From: Entrophospora sp. SA101
Lineage: Eukaryota; Glomeromycota; Glomeromycetes; Entrophosporales; Entrophosporaceae
NCBI GenBank assembly: GCA_958430865.1
Contig: CAUDNR010000218.1
Location: forward strand, 1-35,734
Reading direction: 5' to 3'
Length of the DNA stretch: 35,734 nt
Positions 19,701 through 30,782 of the stretch are shown piece after piece. The notes beneath the pieces are model-generated. The model saw nothing but the letters and a program-made list of their open reading frames with translations, had not been told where the DNA came from and ran no database searches. How positions within the stretch are numbered: the first letter of the stretch is position 1; every line of letters starts with the position of its first letter. The position numbers and the translations under genes were made by a program.

Positions 19701-21591
19701 TGAGGAATAATCATCCAAAAAAAAATAATGTATTCTATCCTGATCAACAACAACAACGGCATCAACAACAGCATCAACCACCATTACAACAATCGCCTCC
19801 ACTAACATCAACAAATGCTTCTTATTATCCCCAACCACCGCCGCCACACTTATCATCTCAGCCGATACAATCGATACAACCATCACAACCACCACCATAC
19901 TTACCTCACCTTTACTCTTATCCACCTCCATTGCCTCCACCACCTCATATTGCTCCAATACAACAACAATTACCATTACCACAACATCAATCCTCTTCTT
20001 CTTTAACACATAATAGTAATAATAATTCTGATGATGTAAATTCCAGGGTAATATCATCATCGTCTTCATCATTATCAACACATCCTGAAGCAAAAAGAAT
20101 TTTCAAAAAAAAGGAAATGTATGAATATAAAGCACCTTGGACAGTCTATGGATTAGATTGGTCAAATAAACCAGGAGAAAAGGCTTTTCAATTGGCTTTA
20201 GGAAGCCTTATCGAAGGTTACCCTAATAAGGTTAGTGCTGATGATGACTGTAATGATGATTGTGGTACTCCAATTTATCTATTTTCATCCTAATTAATTA
20301 ATTTATGCTTATAATTTGGGAATTAAAAAATCAGCTTCAAATCATTACACTTGCAGAACTTGCACATGATGATTCTTATTATCATCGTCAATATTCAAAT
20401 TCTGATTTTGTTAAAATAGCTGAAACAGATTATCACTATCCCATCACAAAAGTATTATGGGAACCATATAAGGTTTATTGATGAATGTAGTTTCTTATTT
20501 CTTGTGGAATTTATTTTTGGTGTGGTAGTAATTGTTAAAACCAATATATTAATTAATATTTAGGGTGGTTTAAATGATCTTTTGGCGACAACTGGCGATT
20601 ATTTAAGAATATGGGAAATCGTTGAAGATATGGATGGTGGTGGCGAAAGTAATACAATTGGTTCAAATCGTTATTCTGGATTTAAACAAAGACTTGTCGA
20701 GAGAGAATCACTTATAAATGTATAATTTGTTTTAAAAAACCTTATCATTTTCTTCTCTTTGCAAAAAAAAAAAAAAATAGAAATTTAATCGTCTATTTTA
20801 TTAATTTATTGCAGGAGAGAGAAAGCTTTGGTGCGCCTTTAACATCATTTGATTGGAATGAGATTGATCCAACACTAATAGTTACATCTAGTATAGATAC
20901 GACATGTGCTGTGTGGAATATTGAAACTAAACAATTAAAAACACATTTAATTGCTCATGATGAAGAAGTTTATGATGTAGCATTTGTTACTAATTCAGTT
21001 GATGCTTTTGTGAGCGTTGGAGCTGATGAAAGTGTAAGATTATTTGATTTAAGGTAAATTTTATCTATTAAGAATAATTTGTCGTTGATTTAATAATTTA
21101 TTTAAAAAATCCTATTTTGAATAAATAGATCATTAAAAAGGTCCACAATTATTTATGAAATACCACGTCAACCTAACAATAACATATATTCCAATCATAA
21201 TCAACAACAGCCACAATCACCATTTCTTCATTTATGTTTTAATAAAATAGAAGCAAATTATTTGGCAACTTTTCATATGAATTCTCCAAAAGTAATAATA
21301 TTGGATATCAGAAATCCCGGTACACCAGTTACTGAATTGGATGGTCACCTTGGTACAGTCAATTGTGTTAATTGGTCTCCAAATTCATCTAATAGTTTAT
21401 GTAGTGGTGGTGATGATTGTCAGGTTCTTATATGGGATATTAAAAATTTATCATCCACATCTGTACCTAATCCTATCATCACTAAATATCACAAAGATGC
21501 AACTGAAATGAGTCAATTGAATTGGAGTACTAGGTGTCCTGAATGGCTGGCGATGGCGTTTGGAAATACTGTAAAAACTCTGAGAGTTTAG
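19701..21591 (+). CDS. WD40 protein, DCAF7/HAN11/TTG1 family, copy 2 (five exons)
   Basis: The exons are 19701-20230, 20335-20472, 20564-20719, 20815-21053 and 21129-21591. Sequence, introns and 5' region are indistinguishable from copy 1, so it encodes the same protein with a P/Q-rich N-terminus and seven-bladed propeller core. Because its upstream region is also identical, both copies should be expressed alike if both exist in the genome. Confidence 0.9.
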
Positions 21592-22226
21592 TAAGGTTTT
21601 GAAGGATTAAAAAATTTTGTATTTTATTAAATTATTTAACTTAATATTTCAAGGGACTTTTTAATTTTTTTTAAAAAAAAATATTATGTAGAATATTCCA
21701 TCATTCTTATTATCTGTAGATTTTTCTTATTTAACCAAAATTTTATTTATTATTTATAATAAATATATATATTTCTTACGAAACTAGCCAATCAAATACA
21801 GAGTATTTGGACGAAATTCCTTTTAATTGGCTAATTTCGTTTTCACATGTGAATTTCAATACTAGATAAAATCTTTAAATGTTGATACTTTTACTAAAAA
21901 CTCTATTTTTGCAATTTTCTAGACATGAAAAATAATGTAAATAGAAAGCATTTTTTGAGCTATTTAGTAAAAAAAAAAGTCATAATGGTTTAAAGTTGGG
22001 TAACTACTATTTGAAATTTCGACAACCATCTAAACCGTAAATTTTACTATTACTATTAATTTTTTTTTTTAAACGATGTAATCTTGTTGTATAAAATTGA
22101 TTAAAAATATGTAATACATATAAAAATTTAAATTATTTACAATGCACAACTCCCACCGTTTTACCATAGAATGTTATTCGTTTGGAACGACTTGGCTTCG
22201 TGTAAATTGTACTATTATTATTATAA

Positions 22227-22331
22227 TTAGCGATTATTTTCACGATTTAGCAATTCTTCACGTGACCGACTCGCGGATCTTTTATCTTTTGAGATTTTTG
22301 TTTGATTGGTGTCAATTTTATTTTGATCCAT
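22227..22331 (-). CDS. Small basic ORF, 34 residues, copy 2
   Basis: Identical to 12323-12427. Coding status is unproven. Confidence 0.2.
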   Translation of the reverse strand: MDQNKIDTNQTKISKDKRSASRSREELLNRENNR

Positions 22332-22582
22332 ATCCTTTTATAACATATTTTTACTGTAAGCTGGCTTTGGACAAGTGATATCTTTGTATTCATCTTTCAC
22401 AAAATGGGCACAAATGGGCAAATATTATTATAAAGGTATTCTTGTCTCTTTATAATCCAAAGGAGGTGGTGTTAACACTAAAATAGATAAAAGCTTTAAT
22501 TTTTTCAAAAACATCTGCTTTCTTAATTGAATTCAGTTTTTTTTTGTATTAGTATTGTGAGATAGTAAACTGCAGACTGACA

Positions 22583-23046
22583 ATGTCGATCAATAGAAAC
22601 CAACTTATTGCTGTAAGTCACGTGATTGTATCCAAACATTTTTATAGGATATATTAGAATCAATGTAGCACGTTTAGAAAGCATGGCAAAAAATACACTC
22701 TTTTTTAATTACAAATGCACGAAGTGAATTGAAATTTGTTAAAACAGAAGTTTCACAAGAACAATTATCAAATACATTTGATGAAATAGCAAATGCTATA
22801 ATTAATGATGATGAAATGTTTCAAAATGATGATAATGGAGATAATTTAGTTGACGATCCTGATGATAGTGATGAATGTTTGGACATAAGTGAGGAAAATA
22901 CTACATGTTTATACATAGAAAATTTTATTGACTTAAATCATGAATTATTAACAAATAATGTTGATAATGATTTAACTGATGAATTTGTTGAACATGGTGA
23001 TGTTAATTTTGATATTGATGAAATATTAAATAGAGTAGAAAGTTAG
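22583..23046 (+). CDS. Small acidic protein, two exons, copy 2
   Basis: Same exon structure as 12679-13142 (exons 22583-22612 and 22678-23046, 65-bp intron). It differs from copy 1 at three sites: one silent (GAC/GAT), one Asn to Asp, one Cys to Tyr. The open frame is kept in both. Confidence 0.45.
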
Positions 23047-23195
23047 ATTGTTTGGGCTAATTTTTTTTTGGACCTTTGTATTTTTATGGTTTTTATAACA
23101 AATTTACAATAAATTTTTGCTAACAATGTGTTTTATGAGACAATAAAAGAATATATCTGTTGCTTTGATCTGTATATAGTACTATTGTCCATTTT

Positions 23196-23330
23196 GGGAT
23201 TTGGGACAGCTTTGGGATTTGGGACAGTTTTGGGATTTGGGACAGCTTTGGGATTTGTACCACTTTTGACATTGGGATTTGGGCATGGGATTTGGGATTT
23301 GGGATTGGGACTTGGCCTTTTGAGTTTGGG
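23196..23330. repeat. 18-bp minisatellite, long allele
   Basis: Two extra GGGATTTGGGACAGYTTT units relative to 13292-13390. On the minus strand it gives NPKAVPNPKTVPNPKAVP. Just after it (23341) the sequence stops matching copy 1. Confidence 0.85.
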
Positions 23331-23341
23331 CAGCAAGTATA

Positions 23342-23801
23342 TACAGTTTAAAGTACTTTTTACTTTTTAAGGGCCCAATATTACCATAAATAAAAAATAC
23401 AAATTTTTTTCACAATTTGCTTCATAAGAACAATATTCACTGTGCAAAAGAATCAAAAAAGAATCATAAACCTCATATACTTTTACTTAGAAGCGAAAAT
23501 TCCACCAACTACTACTATTACTAGATTGTGTGCAATTACTATATGTCGAAGACAGTCAACCAACTGGGGAAAGGTAACTGGAAATGTTCTTTTTAAAGAC
23601 CATACTAATGTTGTATGTGAAAATGAAAATGAAATTCTTAATGGGCTGGGGTTTGGAAATCTATTTGTTGATTGGCTAATTTAAATTTCACATAATTTCA
23701 TTTTCACAACACTAAATAAATACTTTTCCAGGTTATGTTCAAGAAACGATGCAATTTGTTTAAACTGCTACACACAGCTGTCAAATTTATTAATATATAA
23801 G
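23342..23801. other. Single-copy stretch with one weak ORF
   Basis: This is outside the duplication. A plus frame ending at 23684 contains RRQSTNWGKVTGNVLFKDHT and NVVCENENEILNGLGFG, which look protein-like and could be an exon remnant, but no domain is recognisable and no start is convincing. Confidence 0.3.
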
Positions 23802-24057
23802 GTGCGCAAAATTTATACTATTTATTATATATTTCCAAGAGATTTTTAAACTAACTACTTTACTTCATTTATGAGATATTTAATACGTATATCAATAACA
23901 ATATTATACACGGACATCCAAGAATTTCAAATTTAAAGTGTGGAAAATTTATACTATTTATTATATATTTCCAAGAGATTTTTCGCTAACTACTTTTACT
24001 TCATTTATGAGATATAATGTTTATATCAACAACAATACTATACACGGATGTCAAAAG
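23802..24057. repeat. 136-bp tandem duplication, two diverged units
   Basis: Unit 1 starts at 23802 and unit 2 at 23938 (period 136). Both contain AAAATTTATACTATTTATTA, then TATATTTCCAAGAGATTTTT, ACTTCATTTATGAGATAT and ATACACGGA, with scattered substitutions and small indels, so the duplication is not recent. Confidence 0.85.
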
Positions 24058-24620
24058 GCAGTAGTAGCAGTTAGTTGTTTTATAATTACTGTTAACAATT
24101 TTGTATAATAATATATATTCATTTATTTTTTATTAGATAAATACAATAAATAAAAAATAAAAATATACTACTTGGTAAACATGGAAGAGAAAACTTGTAC
24201 GTTTTTTATAAGTGGTTAAATGTGAAATAGATCAATTAAGCTCATGTTTTACTTGGCAAAATATAAATTTCTACATGCAAGAATTTAGTTGAAACATAGA
24301 TCAACAAGGTTTTAAATAATTTTATTAAAGAAAAAAAAATACAACATATATTTCTCTCAAAAAAATAAATTAAAATCAATTCATTAATATTATTTTCTTT
24401 TGGTACATAGTAAACGATAAAAAAATTTATTGCAAATTTAGTGTAACATATATGACCAATCATATGAATGTCCTGCGACTACTATGCTCTAATTTTAGAA
24501 CTTTGTCTCTTTTGTTTACATTTCCTATTAAGGTTTGTTTACTCCATTCGTTGTTTATCTCTACGCGATTTTTATTCTCTTTACGCGATTTCTATTTTTA
24601 TTACTTTTATTATTATCACT
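24058..24620. other. AT-rich region upstream of the Mrr-like gene, no gene seen
   Basis: No supported coding frame. A pyrimidine-rich stretch (24530-24610) lies directly before the ATG of the next gene and may be part of its promoter or 5' leader. Confidence 0.4.
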
Positions 24621-25171
24621 ATGTCCCGATTACAATCGTCCAATACTGAATTAGGCGAACAATTTGAATTTCGTGTCCATAACCTTTTGCAAACAACAAA
24701 CCGTTATTTTTTTGTCCTCGGTAAGACTTTTCTTACTAAGTACTTATTGGTCATTTATGTCTGAAGTTACGCTGCTTAGTTTGAGGGTAATCAACAAGAG
24801 AACTGGAAGCGCTTCGTGGCCACCCCGTGGCTGAGTCGAGCGGTTTAGGGTGAACGTCCTTCCTTGTTGCTCTTATTTTCAAACTAAGTGAATAGGGCAT
24901 ATAGGGTGGTGGCTTTGACTCGACCGGGTTCATTTCTCTTGTGATGGCATTAACAATAATTACTTAGTAGTACTATTTTTTGTTATTTTATAGTGGGTTA
25001 CCAGGTGATACTCGGATAGACATTACGGGGTCCTACTGTGGGTTTGCGGTACTAGTACAATGCAAGGACTGGAATTCCAGAATTCCAGTAGGGGAAATAG
25101 CACGATTTGAAGAGGCGCTATCTCGGTACTGTAATTTTTCTTCTACGGTGCAGATCATCTATAATCATTAA
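24621..25171 (+). CDS. Mrr-like PD-(D/E)XK restriction endonuclease-fold protein, short or truncated
   Basis: ATG at 24621 gives MSRLQSSNTELGEQFEFRVH and NLLQTTNRYFFVLG. An intron of 284 bp (24721-25004, GTAAGA...CCAG) joins in frame to GDTRIDITGSYCGFAVLVQC, KDWNSRIPVGEIARFEEALS and a TAA at 25169-25171: 88 residues in all. The arrangement GE-FE-V-LL, then GD-xxID, then VQCK, then the IP-GEIARFE helix is that of the Mrr nuclease fold; the Asp of RIDI and the Q-C-K Lys are the expected active-site residues. Family members usually continue for another strand-helix pair, so this copy may be truncated or have a further exon towards the gap at 25277. No methyltransferase is nearby. Such nucleases are prokaryotic in origin; a role in DNA or organelle processing is guesswork. 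Confidence 0.65.
24772..24945. other. GC-richer, strongly foldable insert in the Mrr-like gene intron (SINE- or structured-RNA-like)
   Basis: The insert stands out from the AT-rich surroundings. Its outer arms pair: CTTAGTTTGA (24775-24784) with TCAAACTAAG (24879-24888), and CAACAAG (24792-24798) with CTTGTTG (24863-24869). Inside are GAAGCGCTTC and GCCAC-CCC-GTGGC hairpins. TGGCTGAGTCGAGCGG (24828-24843) resembles an RNA polymerase III box A of a Leu/Ser-type tRNA, and GGTTCATTTC (24927-24936) a weak box B. It does not fold as a tRNA. A tRNA-derived SINE is the best guess. Confidence 0.4.
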
Positions 25172-25276
25172 TTGCTTATAGTAACAATTGGTCAACTTCA
25201 AATACTAAAACAAAAAAAATTATATCATTTTAAAAAATTTAACCGATAAGTTTTATTGTTCATGACTCAAGCTTCA

Positions 25277-25286
25277 NNNNNNNNNN
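25277..25286. other. Scaffold gap, 10 N
   Basis: Ten N bases immediately before the rearranged segment. Order and orientation of what follows depend on this join. Confidence 1.
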
Positions 25287-25359
25287 TTATCCAAACTATT
25301 CGAATTATTTGTTTTATTCGATTTATTCAAATTATTCGATTTATTTTATTTTAAACTGT
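25287..25359 (+). repeat. 73-bp direct fragment of the AT minisatellite
   Basis: Matches 5791-5863 in direct orientation, then switches at ACTGT (25355-25359) to the inverted copy of the WD40 gene. Confidence 0.9.
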
Positions 25360-27013
25360 ACCAAGGTGACCATCCAATTCAGTAACTGGTGTACCGGGAT
25401 TTCTGATATCCAATATTATTACTTTTGGAGAATTCATATGAAAAGTTGCCAAATAATTTGCTTCTATTTTATTAAAACATAAATGAAGAAATGGTGATTG
25501 TGGCTGTTGTTGATTATGATTGGAATATATGTTATTGTTAGGTTGACGTGGTATTTCATAAATAATTGTGGACCTTTTTAATGATCTATTTATTCAAAAT
25601 AGGATTTTTTAAATAAATTATTAAATCAACGACAAATTATTCTTAATAGATAAAATTTACCTTAAATCAAATAATCTTACACTTTCATCAGCTCCAACGC
25701 TCACAAAAGCATCAACTGAATTAGTAACAAATGCTACATCATAAACTTCTTCATCATGAGCAATTAAATGTGTTTTTAATTGTTTAGTTTCAATATTCCA
25801 CACAGCACATGTCGTATCTATACTAGATGTAACTATTAGTGTTGGATCAATCTCATTCCAATCAAATGATGTTAAAGGCGCACCAAAGCTTTCTCTCTCC
25901 TGCAATAAATTAATAAAATAGACGATTAAATTTCTATTTTTTTTTTTTTTTGCAAAGAGAAGAAAATGATAAGGTTTTTTAAAACAAATTATACATTTAT
26001 AAGTGATTCTCTCTCGACAAGTCTTTGTTTAAATCCAGAATAACGATTTGAACCAATTGTATTACTTTCGCCACCACCATCCATATCTTCAACGATTTCC
26101 CATATTCTTAAATAATCGCCAGTTGTCGCCAAAAGATCATTTAAACCACCCTAAATATTAATTAATATATTGGTTTTAACAATTACTACCACACCAAAAA
26201 TAAATTCCACAAGAAATAAGAAACTACATTCATCAATAAACCTTATATGGTTCCCATAATACTTTTGTGATGGGATAGTGATAATCTGTTTCAGCTATTT
26301 TAACAAAATCAGAATTTGAATATTGACGATGATAATAAGAATCATCATGTGCAAGTTCTGCAAGTGTAATGATTTGAAGCTGATTTTTTAATTCCCAAAT
26401 TATAAGCATAAATTAATTAATTAGGATGAAAATAGATAAATTGGAGTACCACAATCATCATTACAGTCATCATCAGCACTAACCTTATTAGGGTAACCTT
26501 CGATAAGGCTTCCTAAAGCCAATTGAAAAGCCTTTTCTCCTGGTTTATTTGACCAATCTAATCCATAGACTGTCCAAGGTGCTTTATATTCATACATTTC
26601 CTTTTTTTTGAAAATTCTTTTTGCTTCAGGATGTGTTGATAATGATGAAGACGATGATGATATTACCCTGGAATTTACATCATCAGAATTATTATTACTA
26701 TTATGTGTTAAAGAAGAAGAGGATTGATGTTGTGGTAATGGTAATTGTTGTTGTATTGGAGCAATATGAGGTGGTGGAGGCAATGGAGGTGGATAAGAGT
26801 AAAGGTGAGGTAAGTATGGTGGTGGTTGTGATGGTTGTATCGATTGTATCGGCTGAGATGATAAGTGTGGCGGCGGTGGTTGGGGATAATAAGAAGCATT
26901 TGTTGATGTTAGTGGAGGCGATTGTTGTAATGGTGGTTGATGCTGTTGTTGATGCCGTTGTTGTTGTTGATCAGGATAGAATACATTATTTTTTTTTGGA
27001 TGATTATTCCTCA
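25351..27013 (-). pseudogene. WD40 protein, DCAF7-family, copy 3, inverted and 3'-truncated
   Basis: On the minus strand the exons are 27013-26484, 26379-26242, 26150-25995, 25899-25661 and a partial fifth exon from 25585. They match copies 1 and 2 until 25355; the join to minisatellite DNA then makes an in-frame TAA at 25353-25351 after ...DGHLGTV. The last 76 codons are lost, including the blade with DCQVLIWDIKN and the terminal TLRV, so the propeller cannot close normally. The promoter region is intact, so a truncated product could still be made. Confidence 0.9.
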
Positions 27014-27649
27014 CTAATTGGGGGTTTTATATTAAATTTTCTAGTGAATTTAATAATAAAATTTTCAAAAGTTTTCTTTTTAAAAAAAAAAAAAATAAAG
27101 ATAAATAAAATTTTTAATTTACTTTTTTTAATATTGTAAATTTTAATATGCGTTGATTTTCCCTTGAATCAATTTAGTGGTTTGTTTTATTTCACAACTT
27201 TATATAATGGAATTTTTTTTTTAAAATATTTTTTCAGTGAAAATTCATTTTACATATTGTCGATCATAAATATTTACACAAAAATAAATTCGTGATCTTC
27301 ATAAATACTAACCTTTAACGTATTGAGAAGTTAAACTAAAAACGAGTTTCCAATATAAACTGGTATTAATATTAGAGATTATCAATTTTTAAGTGATAAT
27401 TGATATGAATGAATAAATAAATAATTGAAAGCCGTACTACGTTAATAATATAATAATAATAATACTATTATATCACTTATTTATATTGAAGATTAATGTC
27501 ATGATAGAGATTGATTTTCACAATCGATCGCCAATAATAATAGTAATCTTTATTTAAATAGTGTCTAGAAGTAAAAACGTTCCAATGCAGATCTGTGTTT
27601 AATTATTTATGGTAAATTGATCCACAAAGACTGTGCCGTATTAGTATAA

Positions 27650-29114
27650 ACAGGGGAAATTAAAATAGATAAAACCTTTAAATATAAAGACTTGGAACAG
27701 TTTGTTATCATATTACAACGCTTGATCGCAGCATCAGAAACAGTCTTTCGTAAAGAAATTTGGACAATAAATGGTATTGAATTATTATTTGAGTTAGTTT
27801 TAAAACTAATCAAATTTTTTTCGATTAATCGATCGTTAGTATTAGTATTAGTATTAATATCGAGTCACGTTAATGATGTCATAAATAAGTTTATTGAATC
27901 ATATAGGAAAGGCCAAATCGTAAAATTTTTTTTTCGAAAATTTGAATTTTTGATTATTGGGCAAACCAACACCTAATCTGGAAAAACCATCATATCTCAA
28001 AGGCCTTTCTGATGATAAATGCATAATGAAATGAAATCAAAAAATCTTTGGATAAGCACGAAATTACTTGGTTTGACGGTATCCTTTAGAAAAAAAATGG
28101 GATCCAACAGACGAATTTATGCATTAATCAATTTGATGAAGCTCTGTATAACAGAAACAACATTCCAACCATTGTTCAAAAATCTTTCTTCGTGGGAGAT
28201 TTGACTATGTTAAAATGAAGCACGCGGCATTGTGCAACACATACCATTTGTTATTTGTGTTTTTACCAATTTGCATTACTATAAATAGTTCGATCCGTTT
28301 AGAATCACTGATTAATTATAAATCCGACTGTTATCATTATGAACAAACACGCAATTGACATGATAATATATATTTGAACAAATTATTTCGCATGTACAAT
28401 AATGTGTTGGATAGTGGTTGATAAGTAAATTTCGAATATTGATAATCTTGTTTGCTGATAATATATATTAGTTAGGATTGAATTGACAACTCCGCGTACA
28501 AAAAACCATAAAGTGTCGAATTTTTTAGATGACCGGCAAATAACGATCAAATTATATATTAAAAAACAAAGCACGAGTATATCTTGTGTAATCAACCAGT
28601 AAGTGTAATAGATAATAGAAAAATGCATTGTTTATATAATACACTTTTTTATATCTTGTATTTTTTTTTTCTAGATGGTTATATTAATGTCAAATATCTG
28701 GTTCTATCTACTCTACATATACTATTTGTTCTACCTATTCTTCGTTGAAGTTATATCAAATTTTCTTTCTTTATTTTCTTTTGAAAAAATAAGAAATATA
28801 ATAACAAAGATGCTGGCTATATCGGTAATTATATCCATAATATTGTTTTATTACTTTAATTAAAATCATAATATTATCAATTTCAGTATATGATACGCCA
28901 ACATTTTACTTTCTCGAAAAAATTACGAAAAAAGAAGTCCCCAAGGGTGCAATCAAATCTCTTTTAAAAATTGAGTATATTATTGCTTATTGATATTTTG
29001 AAATATTTATAATTGTTATTCTTTTTCTTTCTATTTACTCACAGTAAAAGCCTTGAAAGGTGTAAAAGTTTATTTGTATTTTCCTACTTTCTATCAAGCA
29101 TTGTACATCCTTAA
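27650..29114 (+). pseudogene. Unrecognised multi-exon gene remnants, copy 3 (inverted)
   Basis: The counterpart of 7696-9160 now reads on the plus strand: LQRLIAASETVFRKEIW segment (27650-27976), middle segment (28030-28218), and exons 28794-28824, 28887-28974 and 29045-29114 with 62- and 70-bp introns. Confidence 0.35.
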
Positions 29115-29419
29115 CATTAATGTCAAAGACTTTGGTATTTTCTGAATATATAATTGTATTATTTTTTTTTTAATTGCAAGATACATAGTATTAGAAAACA
29201 CAAGAAAAAAATCAAAATGGAAATATATTTGCAATAATAATAAAATGTTAAATTACGAAAACTTAACCGCATGCACTATGTTAATTATTTTTATATAGGA
29301 ATAGTTCTATATACCACTTAAATATTAAGAAAAAACCAAGGTAACAAATAGAACCTCTAAAATTTTTGGTAATATGAATGTTCACTTTATCTGGTTTTGT
29401 TGCAACATGTCCCAAATTA

Positions 29420-29794
29420 TCAAAAAATCTCATGATTAACAACTATCAACTTTAATTTTTTTGGTAATGTTTGATTTAAAACTACTAAAATTTTATTTTT
29501 TCCACAGAATACATATATAGAATATTTTTTAAATTCGATACTTTCTAATTTAACACAATTGTTGACTACTTCCATTAACTCCATGTGTACTTTATTTATC
29601 CTTATAAATAATTGATAAATCTACTGATTTTTACAACATTATGCAATTGATTGAAATAGCTTTCCCAAAGGTTCATTATCATTTGGAATCGCACAAAGAT
29701 TAGATATTTAAAAAAATTTTCCATTGATGATGTTGATGAAATCAGACAATCCTGAAAATACTGATAGAAATGTTGACTGTAAATATATAATAAC
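29420..29794 (-). pseudogene. F-box/LRR-like gene relic, copy 3 (inverted)
   Basis: Reverse-orientation copy of 7016-7390 with the same stops. Confidence 0.3.
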
Positions 29795-30474
29795 TTCACA
29801 GATTCAATATGTGGCAGTGAAATATTTTATTCTGATACCAGTGACATGTGATAGTATATTATCTATATCATATACTCATTTGCTTGAATAATAAATTATT
29901 GATTGTGAATGCGAGAGTATTAATTATCTGATAAAACTTGATTATTGCTCTATTTGATTTTGTGCTTTTAATTGTTGGATTAGACTATTTTCAAATTTAT
30001 TGTTGTATTTATTTCTAATTATTGAATAAATTTACAAATATCTGCTAATTTATCGATAAGTTCAAACTATGGAATTATAACAAACTAATTTACTCAAGTT
30101 CTGAAAACTATTATTAAATCTATTATAATTGTTTATACAATAATAATCTATTCAAACCTCTGAATAATCTAAAATAAAATTTACTAATCTATTTTTTAAA
30201 ATATTTAACCAGAAGCTCTTATCAACATTTGAAAACCAAGACTATTGATAATAATGCAAAATCGAGCATAATTATAATGGTGGTTCTCCAATAGGTCAAA
30301 AGTTAATTCAACGCTAAGAAATCATTATCTTCTCCAATAAATGCGAGAATATAACATTTATAATCATCTTTCAATGTTCCACTTAAAAGCCCAAGTGGTA
30401 AAATTATCACTTTTTTTTTTTTTGTAAAGAAAAAAATTGATTTTGTTTGTTGCCAATTAAAAAATTAAAGTCAA

Positions 30475-30782
30475 ATGATATAACAAATGATGTCAATTCG
30501 AATAATAAACGAATGATGATAATTCGAATAATAACAATAAACGAATACGAATGATGTCAATTCGAATGATAAATAAATGATGTCAATTCGAATAATAATA
30601 ATAAACGAATGATGATGATTCGATAATAATGATAAACGAATGATGTCAATTCGAATGATAAACAATAATAAACGAATGATAACAATTCAAATAATAAACA
30701 AATGATAGCAATTCAAATAATAACGTTAAATGAATGCTGATAATTCAAATAATAAATGAATGATAGCAATTCAAATAATAAA
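30475..30782. repeat. AT-rich minisatellite, inverted partial copy
   Basis: Reverse complement of about 6028-6335. It ends where hAT-internal sequence begins. Confidence 0.85.

Larger units (their letters stand above)
15054..23341 (+). repeat. Tandem duplication, unit 2 (8.29 kb)
   Basis: This matches 5150-13401 at offset 9904. All WD40 exons, relics and the AT minisatellite are identical as far as can be read. Differences cluster in the last 530 bp: positions 22812, 22855 and 22913, the 36-bp longer minisatellite, and two further bases near 23284 and 23302. Confidence 0.92.
25355..30782 (-). repeat. Inverted third copy of the block (5.4 kb)
   Basis: Reverse complement of 6028-11455 (sum of coordinates 36810, no indel), and equally of 15932-21359. 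The left junction shows a 5-bp overlap (ACTGT) and the right junction with hAT DNA an 8-bp overlap (ATAATAAA, 30775-30782). Confidence 0.92.

Noticed and set aside
24751..24933. 60-residue minus ORF in the Mrr-like intron
   Set aside because: It coincides with the paired, structured insert and shows no domain; folding explains the sequence better than coding.
24821..24945. tRNA-Leu/Ser gene
   Set aside because: Box A-like and weak box B-like motifs are present, but acceptor, D and anticodon stems do not pair correctly and spacing is too long.
24621..25171. Complete restriction-modification system
   Set aside because: Only one short nuclease-fold gene is present; no methyltransferase or specificity subunit is found within the window.
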